A model generated the notes under the pieces. That model was not told the DNA's origin. It did not search any database and worked only from the letters and a program-made list of their open reading frames with translations. From Streptomyces sp. NRRL F-5122 (lineage in GTDB: Bacteria; Actinomycetota; Actinomycetes; Streptomycetales; Streptomycetaceae), in NCBI RefSeq assembly GCF_001507435.1, contig NZ_LMWH01000004.1, positions 62,001-126,000 on the forward strand: a DNA stretch of 64,000 nucleotides, in the 5' to 3' direction. This document shows positions 42,744 through 51,591 of the stretch, in pieces. Position numbers and translations under genes: made by a program. Positions within the stretch are counted from its first letter, which is position 1; the number at the start of each line of letters is the position of its first letter.

Positions 42744-43913
42744 ATGCGTGATTTCTCTCCGCCTTCGCCGCATGCCGCACGGATGTCCCGTCGCGCCGTT
42801 CTCGGGCTGACCGCCGCCGCGCCGTTGGCCCTGGCGGCGCCGGCGTCCGCGCTCACCACCGTCGGCGGTGAGCGGCTCGGCCGTTCGGGCGTCCAGGTCC
42901 GGCAGCCCGCCGGCCTGCCGAAGAAACTCACCGCACGCTCCTGGGTCGTCGCCGACCACCGCACCGGTGAGGTGCTCGCCGCGTACAACGCGCACCGCCG
43001 GCTCGCGCCCGCCTCCACGCTGAAGATGCTCTTCGCGGACACCGTGCTGACGAAGTTCGAGCCGACGCGGCGGTACAAGGTGACGGACGCCGATATCGCG
43101 GACGTTCCGGCGGGCTCCAGCCTGGTCGGCGTCAAGCCGGGGATCACGTACACCGTCGAGCAGTTGTGGCTCGGCGTCTTCCTCCGCTCGGGCAACGACG
43201 CGGTCCATGTCCTCAGCCACATGAACGGCGGGATCGCGAAGACCGTGGCGGAGATGCAGGCGAGGGCCGAGGATCTCCAGGCCCTGGACACCCATGTGGT
43301 CAGCCCCGACGGCTTCGACCACAAGGGGCAGCTCTCCTCCGCCTACGACCTCACGCTGTTCGCCCACCACGGTCTGCAGAACGCCGCGTTCCGCGGCTAC
43401 TGCGCGACGAGGACCGCCGACTTCCCCGCGGGCGGCAGGAAGACCTTCCAGATCCAGAACACCGACCGGCTGCTTACCGGCGCATGGGGACTCGGCACCT
43501 ACAAGGGCATCATCGGGGTGAAGAACGGCTACACCAGCAACGCGGGCAACACCTTCACCGGCGCCGCCACCCGCGGCGGCCGCACGCTCCTCGCGACCGT
43601 GATGCACCCGGAGCCCGGCGGCAACGGTGTCTACGAGGAGACCGCCGCCCTGCTCGACTGGGGCTTCGCACACGCCGGTACCGCCGGGTCGGTTGGCGCG
43701 CTGGTCACCCCGCTCAGCGCGGGCGGGGCGAAGGCGTCGCCCTCGCCGACGGCCACCGGGGCGGTGTCCGCCCCGAAGGCGGCCGGTGCGGGGAGCGGCT
43801 CGTCGTGGGGGCTGGTCGGCGGGGCCGGGGGAGCGATGGCGCTGCTGGCCGGTGGGGCGTACACGCTGCGAAGGCGACGGGCGACGAACGACCAGGGCCG
43901 GCACCGCGGCTGA
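42744..43913 (+). CDS. D-alanyl-D-alanine carboxypeptidase (S11, PBP5-like)
   Basis: 389 residues. A Tat/Sec-like signal (MSRRAVLGLTAAAPLALAAP) ends near residue 35. The penicilloyl-serine peptidase domain has SxxK in APASTLKMLF, SxN in FLRSGNDAVH and the KTG-equivalent KNG in GVKNGYTSN. A Ser/Ala/Pro linker, one C-terminal helix and an RRRR stop-transfer segment anchor it outside the membrane. It trims peptidoglycan stem pentapeptides. KNG in place of KTG is tolerated in the family but notable. ATG 42744 fits a leaderless mRNA; ATG 42783 is an alternative. Confidence 0.9.
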   Translation: MRDFSPPSPHAARMSRRAVLGLTAAAPLALAAPASALTTVGGERLGRSGVQVRQPAGLPKKLTARSWVVADHRTGEVLAAYNAHRRLAPASTLKMLFADTVLTKFEPTRRYKVTDADIADVPAGSSLVGVKPGITYTVEQLWLGVFLRSGNDAVHVLSHMNGGIAKTVAEMQARAEDLQALDTHVVSPDGFDHKGQLSSAYDLTLFAHHGLQNAAFRGYCATRTADFPAGGRKTFQIQNTDRLLTGAWGLGTYKGIIGVKNGYTSNAGNTFTGAATRGGRTLLATVMHPEPGGNGVYEETAALLDWGFAHAGTAGSVGALVTPLSAGGAKASPSPTATGAVSAPKAAGAGSGSSWGLVGGAGGAMALLAGGAYTLRRRRATNDQGRHRG

Positions 43914-43919
43914 TCTGTG

Positions 43920-43998
43920 GGCAGCCGCTCCGTGATCCGGCGCGCACCTCGCGGTCCCACGCGAGGTCCACCCCCTGCCGAACCACGGAACGGCTGCC
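43920..43998. terminator. Nested inverted repeats after the carboxypeptidase gene
   Basis: Outer arms GGCAGCCGCTCCGTG (43920-43934) and CACGGAACGGCTGCC (43984-43998) pair at 14 of 15 positions. Inside them is a perfect 8-bp hairpin ACCTCGCG/CGCGAGGT (43946-43967). Likely a terminator for one or both convergent genes; the double structure is unusual. Confidence 0.6.
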
Positions 43999-44149
43999 GC
44001 CTCCCCCTTGGTGTGGCCTGCGGAGCCTCAGTGCTCCAAGTGTGAAGCTCTGGTGGAGGGACACTGAGCATAAGCTCCCCACGTGCGAAACGGCACTGAG
44101 GTTCACATTCCGTTTGTGCAGGTTGAACGGGTGACCACACCGGGTCGCG

Positions 44150-44920
44150 TCAGCCGCGGCCCACGTACGGCATGGTCGTCGCCAGGACCGTCGCGAACTG
44201 CACGTTCGCCTCCAGCGGCAGGTCGGCCATGTGCCGCACGGTGCGCGCCACATCGGACACGTCCATCACGGGCTCGACCGCGAGTTCCCCGTTCGCCTGG
44301 GGCACCCCGTTCCGCATGTGCGCGGTCATGTCGGTCGCCGCGTTGCCGATGTCGATCTGGCCGACCGCGATGCGGTACGGACGCCCGTCCAGGGACAGCG
44401 ACTTGGTCAGGCCGGTCAGCGCATGCTTGGTGGCCGTGTACGCCACCGAGCGCGGCCGGGGCGTGTGCGCCGAGATCGAGCCGTTGTTGATGATCCGCCC
44501 GCCCTGCGGGTCTTGCTCCTTCATCTGCCGGTACGCCGCCTGCGCGCACAGGAAGGCGCCGTTGAGGTTGGTGTCCACCACATGCCGCCACGCCTCGTAC
44601 GGCAGATCCTCCACCGGCACCCCGCCCGGGCCGAACGTGCCCGCGTTGTTGAAGAGCAGATCGAGCCGCCCGAACCGGTCGCGCACGGCCGTGAACAGGG
44701 CCTCCACATCACCGGGTTCGCGGACGTCGGTGCGGACGGCGAGGCAGCGCCCCTCGGGCAGGAGTGCGGCGGTCTCGTCCAGGGTCCCGGTGCGCCGTCC
44801 GGCGAGCACCACCGACCAGCCCGCGCGCACCAACTCCACCGCGACCGCACGCCCGATCCCCGAGCCGGCCCCGGTCACCACCGCGATCCTCGACAGCCGG
44901 GCAGATTCCATGGCATCCAT
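44150..44920 (-). CDS. Short-chain dehydrogenase/reductase
   Basis: 256 residues. The cofactor motif is [10 protein letters not shown], with LAGRR following (suggesting NADP preference), then FNNAGTFG, the catalytic Ser in INNGSISAH and the pair in [14 protein letters not shown] 44920 is chosen because TACGCT lies 8 bases upstream with no ribosome site (leaderless); ATG 44911 and the far-upstream ATG are alternatives. Classical oxidoreductase of unknown substrate, independent of its neighbours. Confidence 0.87.
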   Translation of the reverse strand: MDAMESARLSRIAVVTGAGSGIGRAVAVELVRAGWSVVLAGRRTGTLDETAALLPEGRCLAVRTDVREPGDVEALFTAVRDRFGRLDLLFNNAGTFGPGGVPVEDLPYEAWRHVVDTNLNGAFLCAQAAYRQMKEQDPQGGRIINNGSISAHTPRPRSVAYTATKHALTGLTKSLSLDGRPYRIAVGQIDIGNAATDMTAHMRNGVPQANGELAVEPVMDVSDVARTVRHMADLPLEANVQFATVLATTMPYVGRG

Positions 44921-45020
44921 GGGGTTGCAGCGTACGAGGAGAATCCGCCATGCGGAATCCGTCATCCGCCATACGGTTGTCGCGTGACCGTCCGCGTCCC
45001 CGGAGGCCGCGGACGGTGAC

Positions 45021-46052
45021 TCACACCGAGGCGAGCCGGGGTGCCGCGTCCTCGCCGGGGTAGCGGACGCCGATCCGCTCCCGTATGGCGTCGAGTGTGC
45101 GCATCACGGCGAGGCTCCCCTCCAGCGGTACGAGCGGGGACTCGGTCTCGCCGGCCCGCAGCGCCCGCATGACCTCGGCCGCCTCGTGCTTGAGGCTGTT
45201 GCGCGGCCCGTCGGCGGGGTCGGCGCGGAACTCCTCGGGGTCCTGTCCGTCGCGATGGAGCACAAAGCGGTCCGGGTAGAAGAAGCCCTGGGGAACCTCG
45301 ATACGCCCCAGGGAGCCGGTGACCGCCGCGGTGACGGGGGTGCCGCCGTGGAGGGAGCAGTGCACCGAGGCGAGGGCACCGCTCTCCCACGAGAGCAGCG
45401 CTCCGGTCTGCAGATCGACGCCCTCCTCGGAGAGCACCGCCCGTGCGGCGATGTCCGACGGCTCCCCGAGCAGCAGGTGTGCGAACGACACCGGGTACAC
45501 GCCCAGGTCGAGCAGCGCCCCACCACCGAGCGCGGGGTCCCGCAGCCGGTGCGAGGGAGGAAAGGGACCGGCGAGCCCGAAGTCGGCCTGGATGCTGCGC
45601 ACCTCACCGATCGCCCCGTCGTCGACGAGCGCCTTCAGCCGCCTCACCAGCGGATTGCAGTACATCCACATGGCTTCCATCAGGAAGGCGCCGCGCTCCT
45701 GCGCCAGCGCGACCAGCTCTTCGGCCTCCCGCGTGTTCAGCGTGAACGCCTTCTCGCACAGTACGTTGCGCCCGGCCTCCAGGCACATCCCGGCCGCGAC
45801 CCGGTGCGCCGAGTGCGGGGTGGCGACATACACCACGTCGACGTCCGCGTCCTCGGCGAGAGCGTCCCACCGCCCGTAGGCCCGGGGTATCCCGAACCGC
45901 TGCGCGAACGCCCTGGCCGTCTCCTCGGTCCGCGAGGCGACCGCCACGATCTCCGCGTCCGGCAGGTCGACCAGATCGGCCGCGAACGCCGCGGCGATGC
46001 CCCCGGTCGCCAGGATCCCCCACCGCACCCGTCCGTCCGCCGTCCCCACCAT
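45021..46052 (-). CDS. Gfo/Idh/MocA-family oxidoreductase
   Basis: 343 residues. The N-terminal Rossmann domain has [38 protein letters not shown] and [11 protein letters not shown] with the conserved EK(A/P) Lys. The C-terminal alpha/beta domain has [12 protein letters not shown] and [19 protein letters not shown], as in trans-dihydrodiol/glucose-fructose-type dehydrogenases. ATG 46052 follows GAGGGGCGG. It acts on a sugar or polyol-like substrate, not further definable. It is divergent from the Bcr/CflA exporter. Confidence 0.9.
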   Translation of the reverse strand: MVGTADGRVRWGILATGGIAAAFAADLVDLPDAEIVAVASRTEETARAFAQRFGIPRAYGRWDALAEDADVDVVYVATPHSAHRVAAGMCLEAGRNVLCEKAFTLNTREAEELVALAQERGAFLMEAMWMYCNPLVRRLKALVDDGAIGEVRSIQADFGLAGPFPPSHRLRDPALGGGALLDLGVYPVSFAHLLLGEPSDIAARAVLSEEGVDLQTGALLSWESGALASVHCSLHGGTPVTAAVTGSLGRIEVPQGFFYPDRFVLHRDGQDPEEFRADPADGPRNSLKHEAAEVMRALRAGETESPLVPLEGSLAVMRTLDAIRERIGVRYPGEDAAPRLASV

Positions 46053-46134
46053 GTCCGCCCCTCGGTTCACCGCGCCGGCCATCCCGTACGAGCTGAGAGC
46101 ATATGTGGCGGACCGAACGAGGGGGGAGGGGCAC

Positions 46135-47511
46135 ATGCCCGAGCATGGGCGCACCAGGCGCGACCGCAAGGAGCCGGAGGGCCGCACGACCGGGGTGGTG
46201 GCGACGGCACCCGTGACCGAGGACGCCGTGCCGGCGACCGAGGCGGCCCCCGCACCGGGAGGCGCCCTCCGCCGTACCGGCCTCCTCGTCACCCTCGTCC
46301 TCGGCGGACTCACCGCCACGCCCCCGCTGGCCATGGACATGTACCTCCCGTCCCTGCCGGAGGTCACCCGGTCGCTGCACGCGCCCGCCGCCACCGTGCA
46401 GCTGACCCTCACCGGCTGCCTCGCGGGCATGGCGCTCGGCCAGCTGCTGGTCGGCCCGATGAGCGACAGATGGGGACGCCGCCGCCCGCTGCTCGTGGGC
46501 CTCGTCGTCTACGTGGTCGCCACCGCGCTGTGCGCGCTCGCGCCCTCGGTGGAGTCGCTCGTGGTGTTCCGGCTGGTGCAGGGGCTGGCGGGTGCGGCCG
46601 GGATAGTGATCGCGCGCGCCGTCGTCCGCGATCTGTACGACGGCGTCGCCATGGCCCGGTTCTTCTCCACCCTGATGCTGATCTCCGGGGTCGCGCCCGT
46701 CGTCGCGCCGCTCATCGGCGGCCAGATCCTGCGGGTGACGGACTGGCGGGGCGTCTTCGTCGTCCTCACCGTCGTCGGGATCGCGCTCACCGGTCTCGTG
46801 TGGGCGAAACTGCCGGAGACGCTGGCGCCCGCCGAACGGCACGACGGGGGAGTCGGCACGGCCCTGCGCTCCATGCGGCTGCTGCTCGCCGACCGCGCCT
46901 TCACCGGGTACACCGTCGCGGGCGGCTTCGCCTTCGCGGCGCTGTTCGCATACATCTCGGCGTCCCCGTTCGTGATCCAGGAGATCTACGGCGCCTCCCC
47001 GCAGACCTTCAGCCTGCTGTTCGGCCTGAACTCGGTGGGCCTGGTGGCCGTCGGCCAGATCAACGGAAAGCTCCTGGTCGGACGGGTCGGGCTGGACAAG
47101 GTGCTGGCGGTCGGCCTTGCCGTGATCACGCTCGCCGCGACCGCCCTGCTCCTGATGTCGACGGGTGCCCTCGGCGAGGTGGGCCTCGTCCCCGTCGCCG
47201 CGGCACTCTTCGTCCTGATGTCGGCGATGGGCCTCGCGATGCCCAACACCCAGGCGCTGGCCCTGATGCGCACCCGGCAGCACGCCGGTTCGGCGTCCGC
47301 GCTCCTCGGCGCGTCCTCCTTCCTCATCGGTGCCGTGGCCTCACCGCTCGTCGGGATCGCCGGCGAGCACACCGCCGTTCCGATGGCCGTCGTCCAACTG
47401 GCGGCGGCACTGGTGGCCGTCGTCTGCTTCGTGGCACTGTGCCGTCCGTGGAACCAGGGAGCGGTCGTGCACGGCGGGCGGGAGGCAGAGAGCCCGGGAG
47501 GGGACGGCTGA
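46135..47511 (+). CDS. Bcr/CflA-family MFS multidrug exporter
   Basis: 458 residues, 12 helices after a hydrophilic 45-residue N-terminus. The DHA1 Bcr/CflA hallmarks are MDMYLPSLPEVTRSL in TM1, VGPMSDRWGRRRPLLVG (motif A) and ARAVVRDLYDG. Proton-coupled efflux of drugs or metabolites is inferred. ATG 46135 has GGGGGGAGGGG upstream. Its stop overlaps the CTG start of the next gene, so the two are translationally coupled. Confidence 0.9.
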   Translation: MPEHGRTRRDRKEPEGRTTGVVATAPVTEDAVPATEAAPAPGGALRRTGLLVTLVLGGLTATPPLAMDMYLPSLPEVTRSLHAPAATVQLTLTGCLAGMALGQLLVGPMSDRWGRRRPLLVGLVVYVVATALCALAPSVESLVVFRLVQGLAGAAGIVIARAVVRDLYDGVAMARFFSTLMLISGVAPVVAPLIGGQILRVTDWRGVFVVLTVVGIALTGLVWAKLPETLAPAERHDGGVGTALRSMRLLLADRAFTGYTVAGGFAFAALFAYISASPFVIQEIYGASPQTFSLLFGLNSVGLVAVGQINGKLLVGRVGLDKVLAVGLAVITLAATALLLMSTGALGEVGLVPVAAALFVLMSAMGLAMPNTQALALMRTRQHAGSASALLGASSFLIGAVASPLVGIAGEHTAVPMAVVQLAAALVAVVCFVALCRPWNQGAVVHGGREAESPGGDG

Positions 47512-48638
47512 GCGCGCCGAGACTGCGCATCGACACACCGGAGAAGGCCGGGCTCGACCGGGAGGAACTGCGCCTCATGGTGGGCGGTGTCCGCGACGCC
47601 GTCGAGGGGGAGCGCCCCTGGGCGGCCGGCGCCGTGGTGGTCGCCGGGCGCGGCCCGGTGATCGCCGTCGAGGAGGCGATGGGCTGGGCCGTCAGGTACT
47701 CCGCCCACGACGCGGAGACGGACCGTGGGGTGGAGCTGCCGCCGGAAGCGCGGGTGCCCATGACCACGGACACACGCTTCGACCTGGCCTCGCTCACCAA
47801 GCTCTTCACCACGGTCGCCGTGGTCCAGCAGCTGGAGCGCGGCGCGGTCGACATCGACGCTCCGGTCGAGGCGTATCTGCCGGACTTCCGCGGTGTGGCG
47901 ACGCAGGGCATCACCGTGCGCCGGCTGCTGACGCACACCTCCGGGCTGCGGCCGGAACTCCCGCTGTACGACCACCCCTCCTACGCGGCGCGGATCGAGT
48001 TGCTGCGGGCGGAGGCACCGGTCACCGCGCCCGGCACCCACTGCTACTCGGACCTGAACATGCTGCTCCTGCAGTTCGTGCTCGAGCGTGTCACCGGGCA
48101 CCCGCTCGACGAACTCGTCGAGGACCGCATCACCCGGCCGCTCGGGATGACGGCGACCGGGTTCGGACCCAGCCGGGACGCGGCGGCGACCGAGGACCAG
48201 CGGCGGCCGTGGGCCAAGGCGGACCGCGGGATGCTGCGCGGTGTGGTCCACGACGAGAACGCCTGGGCGCTCGGCGGGGTGGCGGGACATGCAGGTCTGT
48301 TCTCCACGGGGCGCGACCTGGCCGTCTTCTGCCGCACCCTGCTCGCGGGCGGTTCGTACGGCCCGGCGCGCATCCTGGGTCCCGACTTCGTCGATCTGAT
48401 GCTGGCCCCGCCCGGGCTGGGGTTCGCGGTCGACCGGCGCTGGTTCATGGGGGAACTGGCCGGCGGGGGTGCGGCGGGCCACACCGGTTTCACGGGCGCG
48501 TCACTGGTGCTCGACCCCTCGACGGACACGTTCCTCGTCCTCCTGGCGAACGCGGTCCACCCGCGCCGCCGGGACCCCGACAACCGGGTGCGGGTCGCGG
48601 CGGCGGATCGACTGGCACGGGCGGTCCGCGGCACCTGA
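47508..48638 (+). CDS. Class C beta-lactamase-like serine hydrolase with CTG start
   Basis: 376 residues. The nucleophile SxxK is in DLASLTKLF, the YxN in HCYSDLNML and the KTG-equivalent HTG in AGHTGFTGAS, the pattern of esterase EstB-like / beta-lactamase-family hydrolases. There is no signal peptide, so it is cytoplasmic. The natural N-terminus SAPRLRIDTPEKAGL requires the CTG at 47508 (GGGAGGGG 5-7 bases upstream, overlapping the exporter stop as CTGA); the next in-frame ATG is 23 codons inside. Function unknown; coupling to an exporter suggests a linked role. Confidence 0.85.
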   Translation: MSAPRLRIDTPEKAGLDREELRLMVGGVRDAVEGERPWAAGAVVVAGRGPVIAVEEAMGWAVRYSAHDAETDRGVELPPEARVPMTTDTRFDLASLTKLFTTVAVVQQLERGAVDIDAPVEAYLPDFRGVATQGITVRRLLTHTSGLRPELPLYDHPSYAARIELLRAEAPVTAPGTHCYSDLNMLLLQFVLERVTGHPLDELVEDRITRPLGMTATGFGPSRDAAATEDQRRPWAKADRGMLRGVVHDENAWALGGVAGHAGLFSTGRDLAVFCRTLLAGGSYGPARILGPDFVDLMLAPPGLGFAVDRRWFMGELAGGGAAGHTGFTGASLVLDPSTDTFLVLLANAVHPRRRDPDNRVRVAAADRLARAVRGT

Positions 48639-48650
48639 GAGAATCTGCGG

Positions 48651-49640
48651 GTGAACGCCCCCGTCTCCCCAGCCGACACGCTCCGCGCCGCCCTCGCCGG
48701 GCTGCTGGACGGGCTGCCGCCCAGGCAGGCCGCACAGGCCGTGGACCGGCTGATCGCCAACTACCGGGGGCGGACCCCGACCGACGCACCGGTGCTGCGG
48801 GACCGTGCGGATGTGGTCGCGTACGCCGCGTACCGGATGCCCGCGACGTTCGAGGCGGTGTGTGCGGCGCTGGAGGCGTTCGCGGACGCCGCGCCGGGAT
48901 GGGTGCCTTCGGGTCATGTCGACGTCGGCGGCGGGACCGGCGCGGCGACCTGGGCCGTGAGCGCGACATGGGACGGCGAACGGCCGGTCACCGTGCTCGA
49001 CTGGGCCGAGCCCGCACTCGAGCTGGGCCGCGAGATCGCCGCGGCGAACCCGGCGCTGAAGTCCGCCGCATGGCACCGCACCCGTATCGGAGCCGCACTC
49101 GGCATCGAGAGCACCGATCTCGTCACGGTCTCCTACGTCCTCGGTGAGCTGACCGGGGCCGACCGCGCCCATGTCGTCGACGCGGCGGCCGCGGCCGCCC
49201 AGGCCGTCGTGATCGTGGAGCCCGGCACCCCGGACGGCTACGCCCGCGTCATCGAGGCCCGCGACCGCCTGATCGACGCCGGTCTCAAGGTCGCGGCACC
49301 CTGCCCGCACAGTGCGGCCTGCCCCATCGTCCGCGGCCAGGACTGGTGCCACTTCTCCGCCCGGGTCAGCCGTTCCTCGCTGCACCGGCAGGTCAAGGGC
49401 GGATCACTGGCGTACGAGGACGAGAAGTTCAGCTATGTCGCCGCGGCCCGCTTCCCGGTGGCGCCGGCCGCCTCCCGGGTCGTCCGACGCCCGCAGATCC
49501 GCAAGGGGCAGGTGCTGCTCGAGCTGTGCGGCCCGGACGAGTCCCTGCACCGCGAGACGGTGACCAAACGGCACGGTCCGCTGTACCGGGCGGCCCGCGA
49601 CACGGACTGGGGAGACGCCTGGCCGCCCGAGGACCACTGA
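48651..49640 (+). CDS. Rsm22/METTL17-family methyltransferase-like protein with Fe-S cysteines
   Basis: 329 residues. The SAM-fold domain has HVDVGGGTGAATWAV (motif I) and TVLDWAEPALELGR. A C-terminal cysteine motif contains Cys218 and Cys224 (CPHSAAC), Cys233 (DWCHF) and Cys293 (ELCGP), spacings 6, 9 and 60. This nearly mirrors the four-cysteine [4Fe-4S] site described for mitochondrial METTL17/Rsm22, which assists small-subunit ribosome assembly. GTG 48651 is 12 bases after the serine hydrolase stop. A ribosome-associated role in bacteria is inferred by homology. Confidence 0.85.
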   Translation: MNAPVSPADTLRAALAGLLDGLPPRQAAQAVDRLIANYRGRTPTDAPVLRDRADVVAYAAYRMPATFEAVCAALEAFADAAPGWVPSGHVDVGGGTGAATWAVSATWDGERPVTVLDWAEPALELGREIAAANPALKSAAWHRTRIGAALGIESTDLVTVSYVLGELTGADRAHVVDAAAAAAQAVVIVEPGTPDGYARVIEARDRLIDAGLKVAAPCPHSAACPIVRGQDWCHFSARVSRSSLHRQVKGGSLAYEDEKFSYVAAARFPVAPAASRVVRRPQIRKGQVLLELCGPDESLHRETVTKRHGPLYRAARDTDWGDAWPPEDH

Positions 49641-49841
49641 CACTGCCCTCGGCTGGGCCCCGCCTCCACCGGCCGATTTTTCGTTCGGATATGTCCGGGG
49701 AAATGCCGACATCGTCGCAGATGGAGGCCTGCGGTTGGCATCGCCCCGACCACCCCGGATGTGGGCTCCGGTCACCCGAGGCGCAGGATGGTGGGACGAT
49801 AAGGCATGCTGTCCGCACCACAGCAGCGAGCGAGGGGATAG

Positions 49842-50573
49842 ATGAGCGCAGAGTTCGGCCGCCGCAGGGGCGCGCAGGGCAGGATCTCCCAGTGGCTGCG
49901 CGGACGACGTCCCGCCCGTCTCGAGGAGGACGCCGGAGACGGCGGCCGTGAGGCGATGCTGCTGGCTGCCGCCGCCGCAGGGCTGCCGATCGCGCCCGCC
50001 GCGCATCCCCTCGGCTACCGCTGCTCCTGCGACCGCGTCGGTTGTCCCACGCCCGCCCGCCACCCGGTCTCCTTCGCCTGGCAGACGCAGTCCACCACCG
50101 ACCGTGCGCAGGTCGAGCGCTGGGTCCGGCACCAGCCGCAGGCGAACTTCATCACCGCCACCGGGATGGTCCACGATGTGCTGGACGTCCCGCGCGGGGC
50201 CGGCGAGGAGGCCCTGGGGCGACTGCTCGAGGCCGGCGTCGAGGTGGGTCCGGTCGCCGTGACCGGTGACGGGCGCATGCTGTTCTTCACACTGACGCGC
50301 GGTACACCCGAGGACGAGGACGAGTGGTGGCCGTGTGAACTGGACTGCCACCCCGAGACGATGGACGAGCACCCGGGCCTTCGCTGGCACTGCCGTGGCT
50401 CGTACGTGCTGCTGCCGCCCGCGCGGCTGCCGGGTGAGAAGTCGGTGGAGTGGGTACGGGGCCCGGAGCACCCGCTGCCGGATCCGCTGAGCCTGCTCGA
50501 GGTGCTGACCGACGCATGCGCACGGCACGCCCGGGACGAGACCGAGCTCGCCGGCTGGCCGCACCGGGGCTGA
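49842..50573 (+). CDS. Prim-Pol-domain protein (bifunctional primase/polymerase-like)
   Basis: 243 residues. After a basic N-terminus the Prim-Pol/AEP-like region starts at LLAAAAAGLPIAPAAHP and has YRCSCDRVGCPTPARHPVSFAW (a Cys-containing pattern of actinobacterial Prim-Pol proteins) and later LRWHCRGSYVLLPPARLP. The catalytic DxD of active AEPs is not evident, so it may be a degenerate or regulatory form. No helicase or plasmid genes are nearby. ATG 49842 follows GAGGGGATAG. The preceding about 200 bases hold no gene. Confidence 0.8.
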   Translation: MSAEFGRRRGAQGRISQWLRGRRPARLEEDAGDGGREAMLLAAAAAGLPIAPAAHPLGYRCSCDRVGCPTPARHPVSFAWQTQSTTDRAQVERWVRHQPQANFITATGMVHDVLDVPRGAGEEALGRLLEAGVEVGPVAVTGDGRMLFFTLTRGTPEDEDEWWPCELDCHPETMDEHPGLRWHCRGSYVLLPPARLPGEKSVEWVRGPEHPLPDPLSLLEVLTDACARHARDETELAGWPHRG

Positions 50574-50589
50574 GCCCCGGCGCCGCGCC

Positions 50590-51591
50590 CTATTCGCCCT
50601 TCGCCCCCGTCAGCCCCTCCACCCTGCTCAGGAACGTCACCTTGCCCTGCGTGGGGTCCAGTACCGCCTGGTTGGAGACGAACTCCAGCGTCAGGGACTG
50701 CTTGACCTCACCCGTCAGCAGCGCCTTGATGCTCGGGTCCGACACAGTGATGTTCACGCCCGGTGCGGCCGTCTGCTTCTCGAAGTGGCGGGTGGCGAAG
50801 AAGACGAGTGCGCCGCCGTCCGTGGTACGCAGTCCCACCGGGGCGTTGTCGCCGTTGGTCAGCGGTTCGTCGAGGTACTGACGGGCAAGCCCCGGCTTGG
50901 TGGCGTTCTTCAGCCGGGTGGCGCGCCACCGGGAGGTGTGCGCGCCGGGCGCGAACGTGTCCCCGCCGGACTTCAGATACGCCGTGTAGGCCGAGCCGAG
51001 CTCACGGGGCCGCACCGCGAGCGCCGCGTCGTCGGCGGTGACGGGCTGGGCCCAGCCGTCCTTGTCCTTCTTGAACGCCGGTACGTCACCGGCCGCGAGG
51101 ATCGTCAGATACGACACCGCCCACACCTTGCTCGCGTCGGAGCGGGTGAAGACGAGCAGCCAATGGGCGTCGGTGTTGCCCTTGTTGGACCGGGTGTCGA
51201 CGACGAACCAGCGCGGCCAGCCCGCCTTCTCGGGAATGGTGAACTTCGCGTCGGTCAGCTTCAGCGGGACATGGGCCGGATTGCCGGCGGGGTGGTTCTT
51301 GTGGCCTGCGTCCAGCTTGCCGCCGTCGATGGCGGCGAGCGGGCCGGTGACCCGCTCCGCGTCCAGGGAACGGTTGTACGCCTTGTCCGCCTTGTTGTAC
51401 GCGGTCATGAAGTCCGCGAGTGCGCGGGTCGCTTCGGCGCGCGTCACCGTCGGAACGACCTCCCGCTCGCCGTGGACCACGACGCAGCCGCTCGCGGCCA
51501 CGGCGACGGTGGCGGCCGTCGCCGTTGCCAGGGCGAACCGGTTGAGACTACGAAGCGTTCGAGGGCTGCGATCCCCGCGATCCCTGGTCAT
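50590..51591 (-). CDS. Lipoprotein of unknown function at the end of the efe operon
   Basis: 333 residues. The N-terminus is basic with Arg and a hydrophobic stretch ending in the lipobox AASGC (Cys36). The mature part shows RAEATRALADFMTAYNKADKAYN and a beta-rich body without known domain. It begins inside the EfeU gene (44-base overlap in another frame) and so is translationally coupled to the iron permease. A role in ferric or heme handling at the cell surface is an inference from this linkage only. Confidence 0.78.
   Translation of the reverse strand: MTRDRGDRSPRTLRSLNRFALATATAATVAVAASGCVVVHGEREVVPTVTRAEATRALADFMTAYNKADKAYNRSLDAERVTGPLAAIDGGKLDAGHKNHPAGNPAHVPLKLTDAKFTIPEKAGWPRWFVVDTRSNKGNTDAHWLLVFTRSDASKVWAVSYLTILAAGDVPAFKKDKDGWAQPVTADDAALAVRPRELGSAYTAYLKSGGDTFAPGAHTSRWRATRLKNATKPGLARQYLDEPLTNGDNAPVGLRTTDGGALVFFATRHFEKQTAAPGVNITVSDPSIKALLTGEVKQSLTLEFVSNQAVLDPTQGKVTFLSRVEGLTGAKGE

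Noticed and set aside
45186..48638. 1150-codon open frame across 45-48.6 kb
   Set aside because: It runs antisense through the Gfo/Idh gene and out of frame through the exporter. Only its last 376 codons, from CTG 47508, match a protein family.
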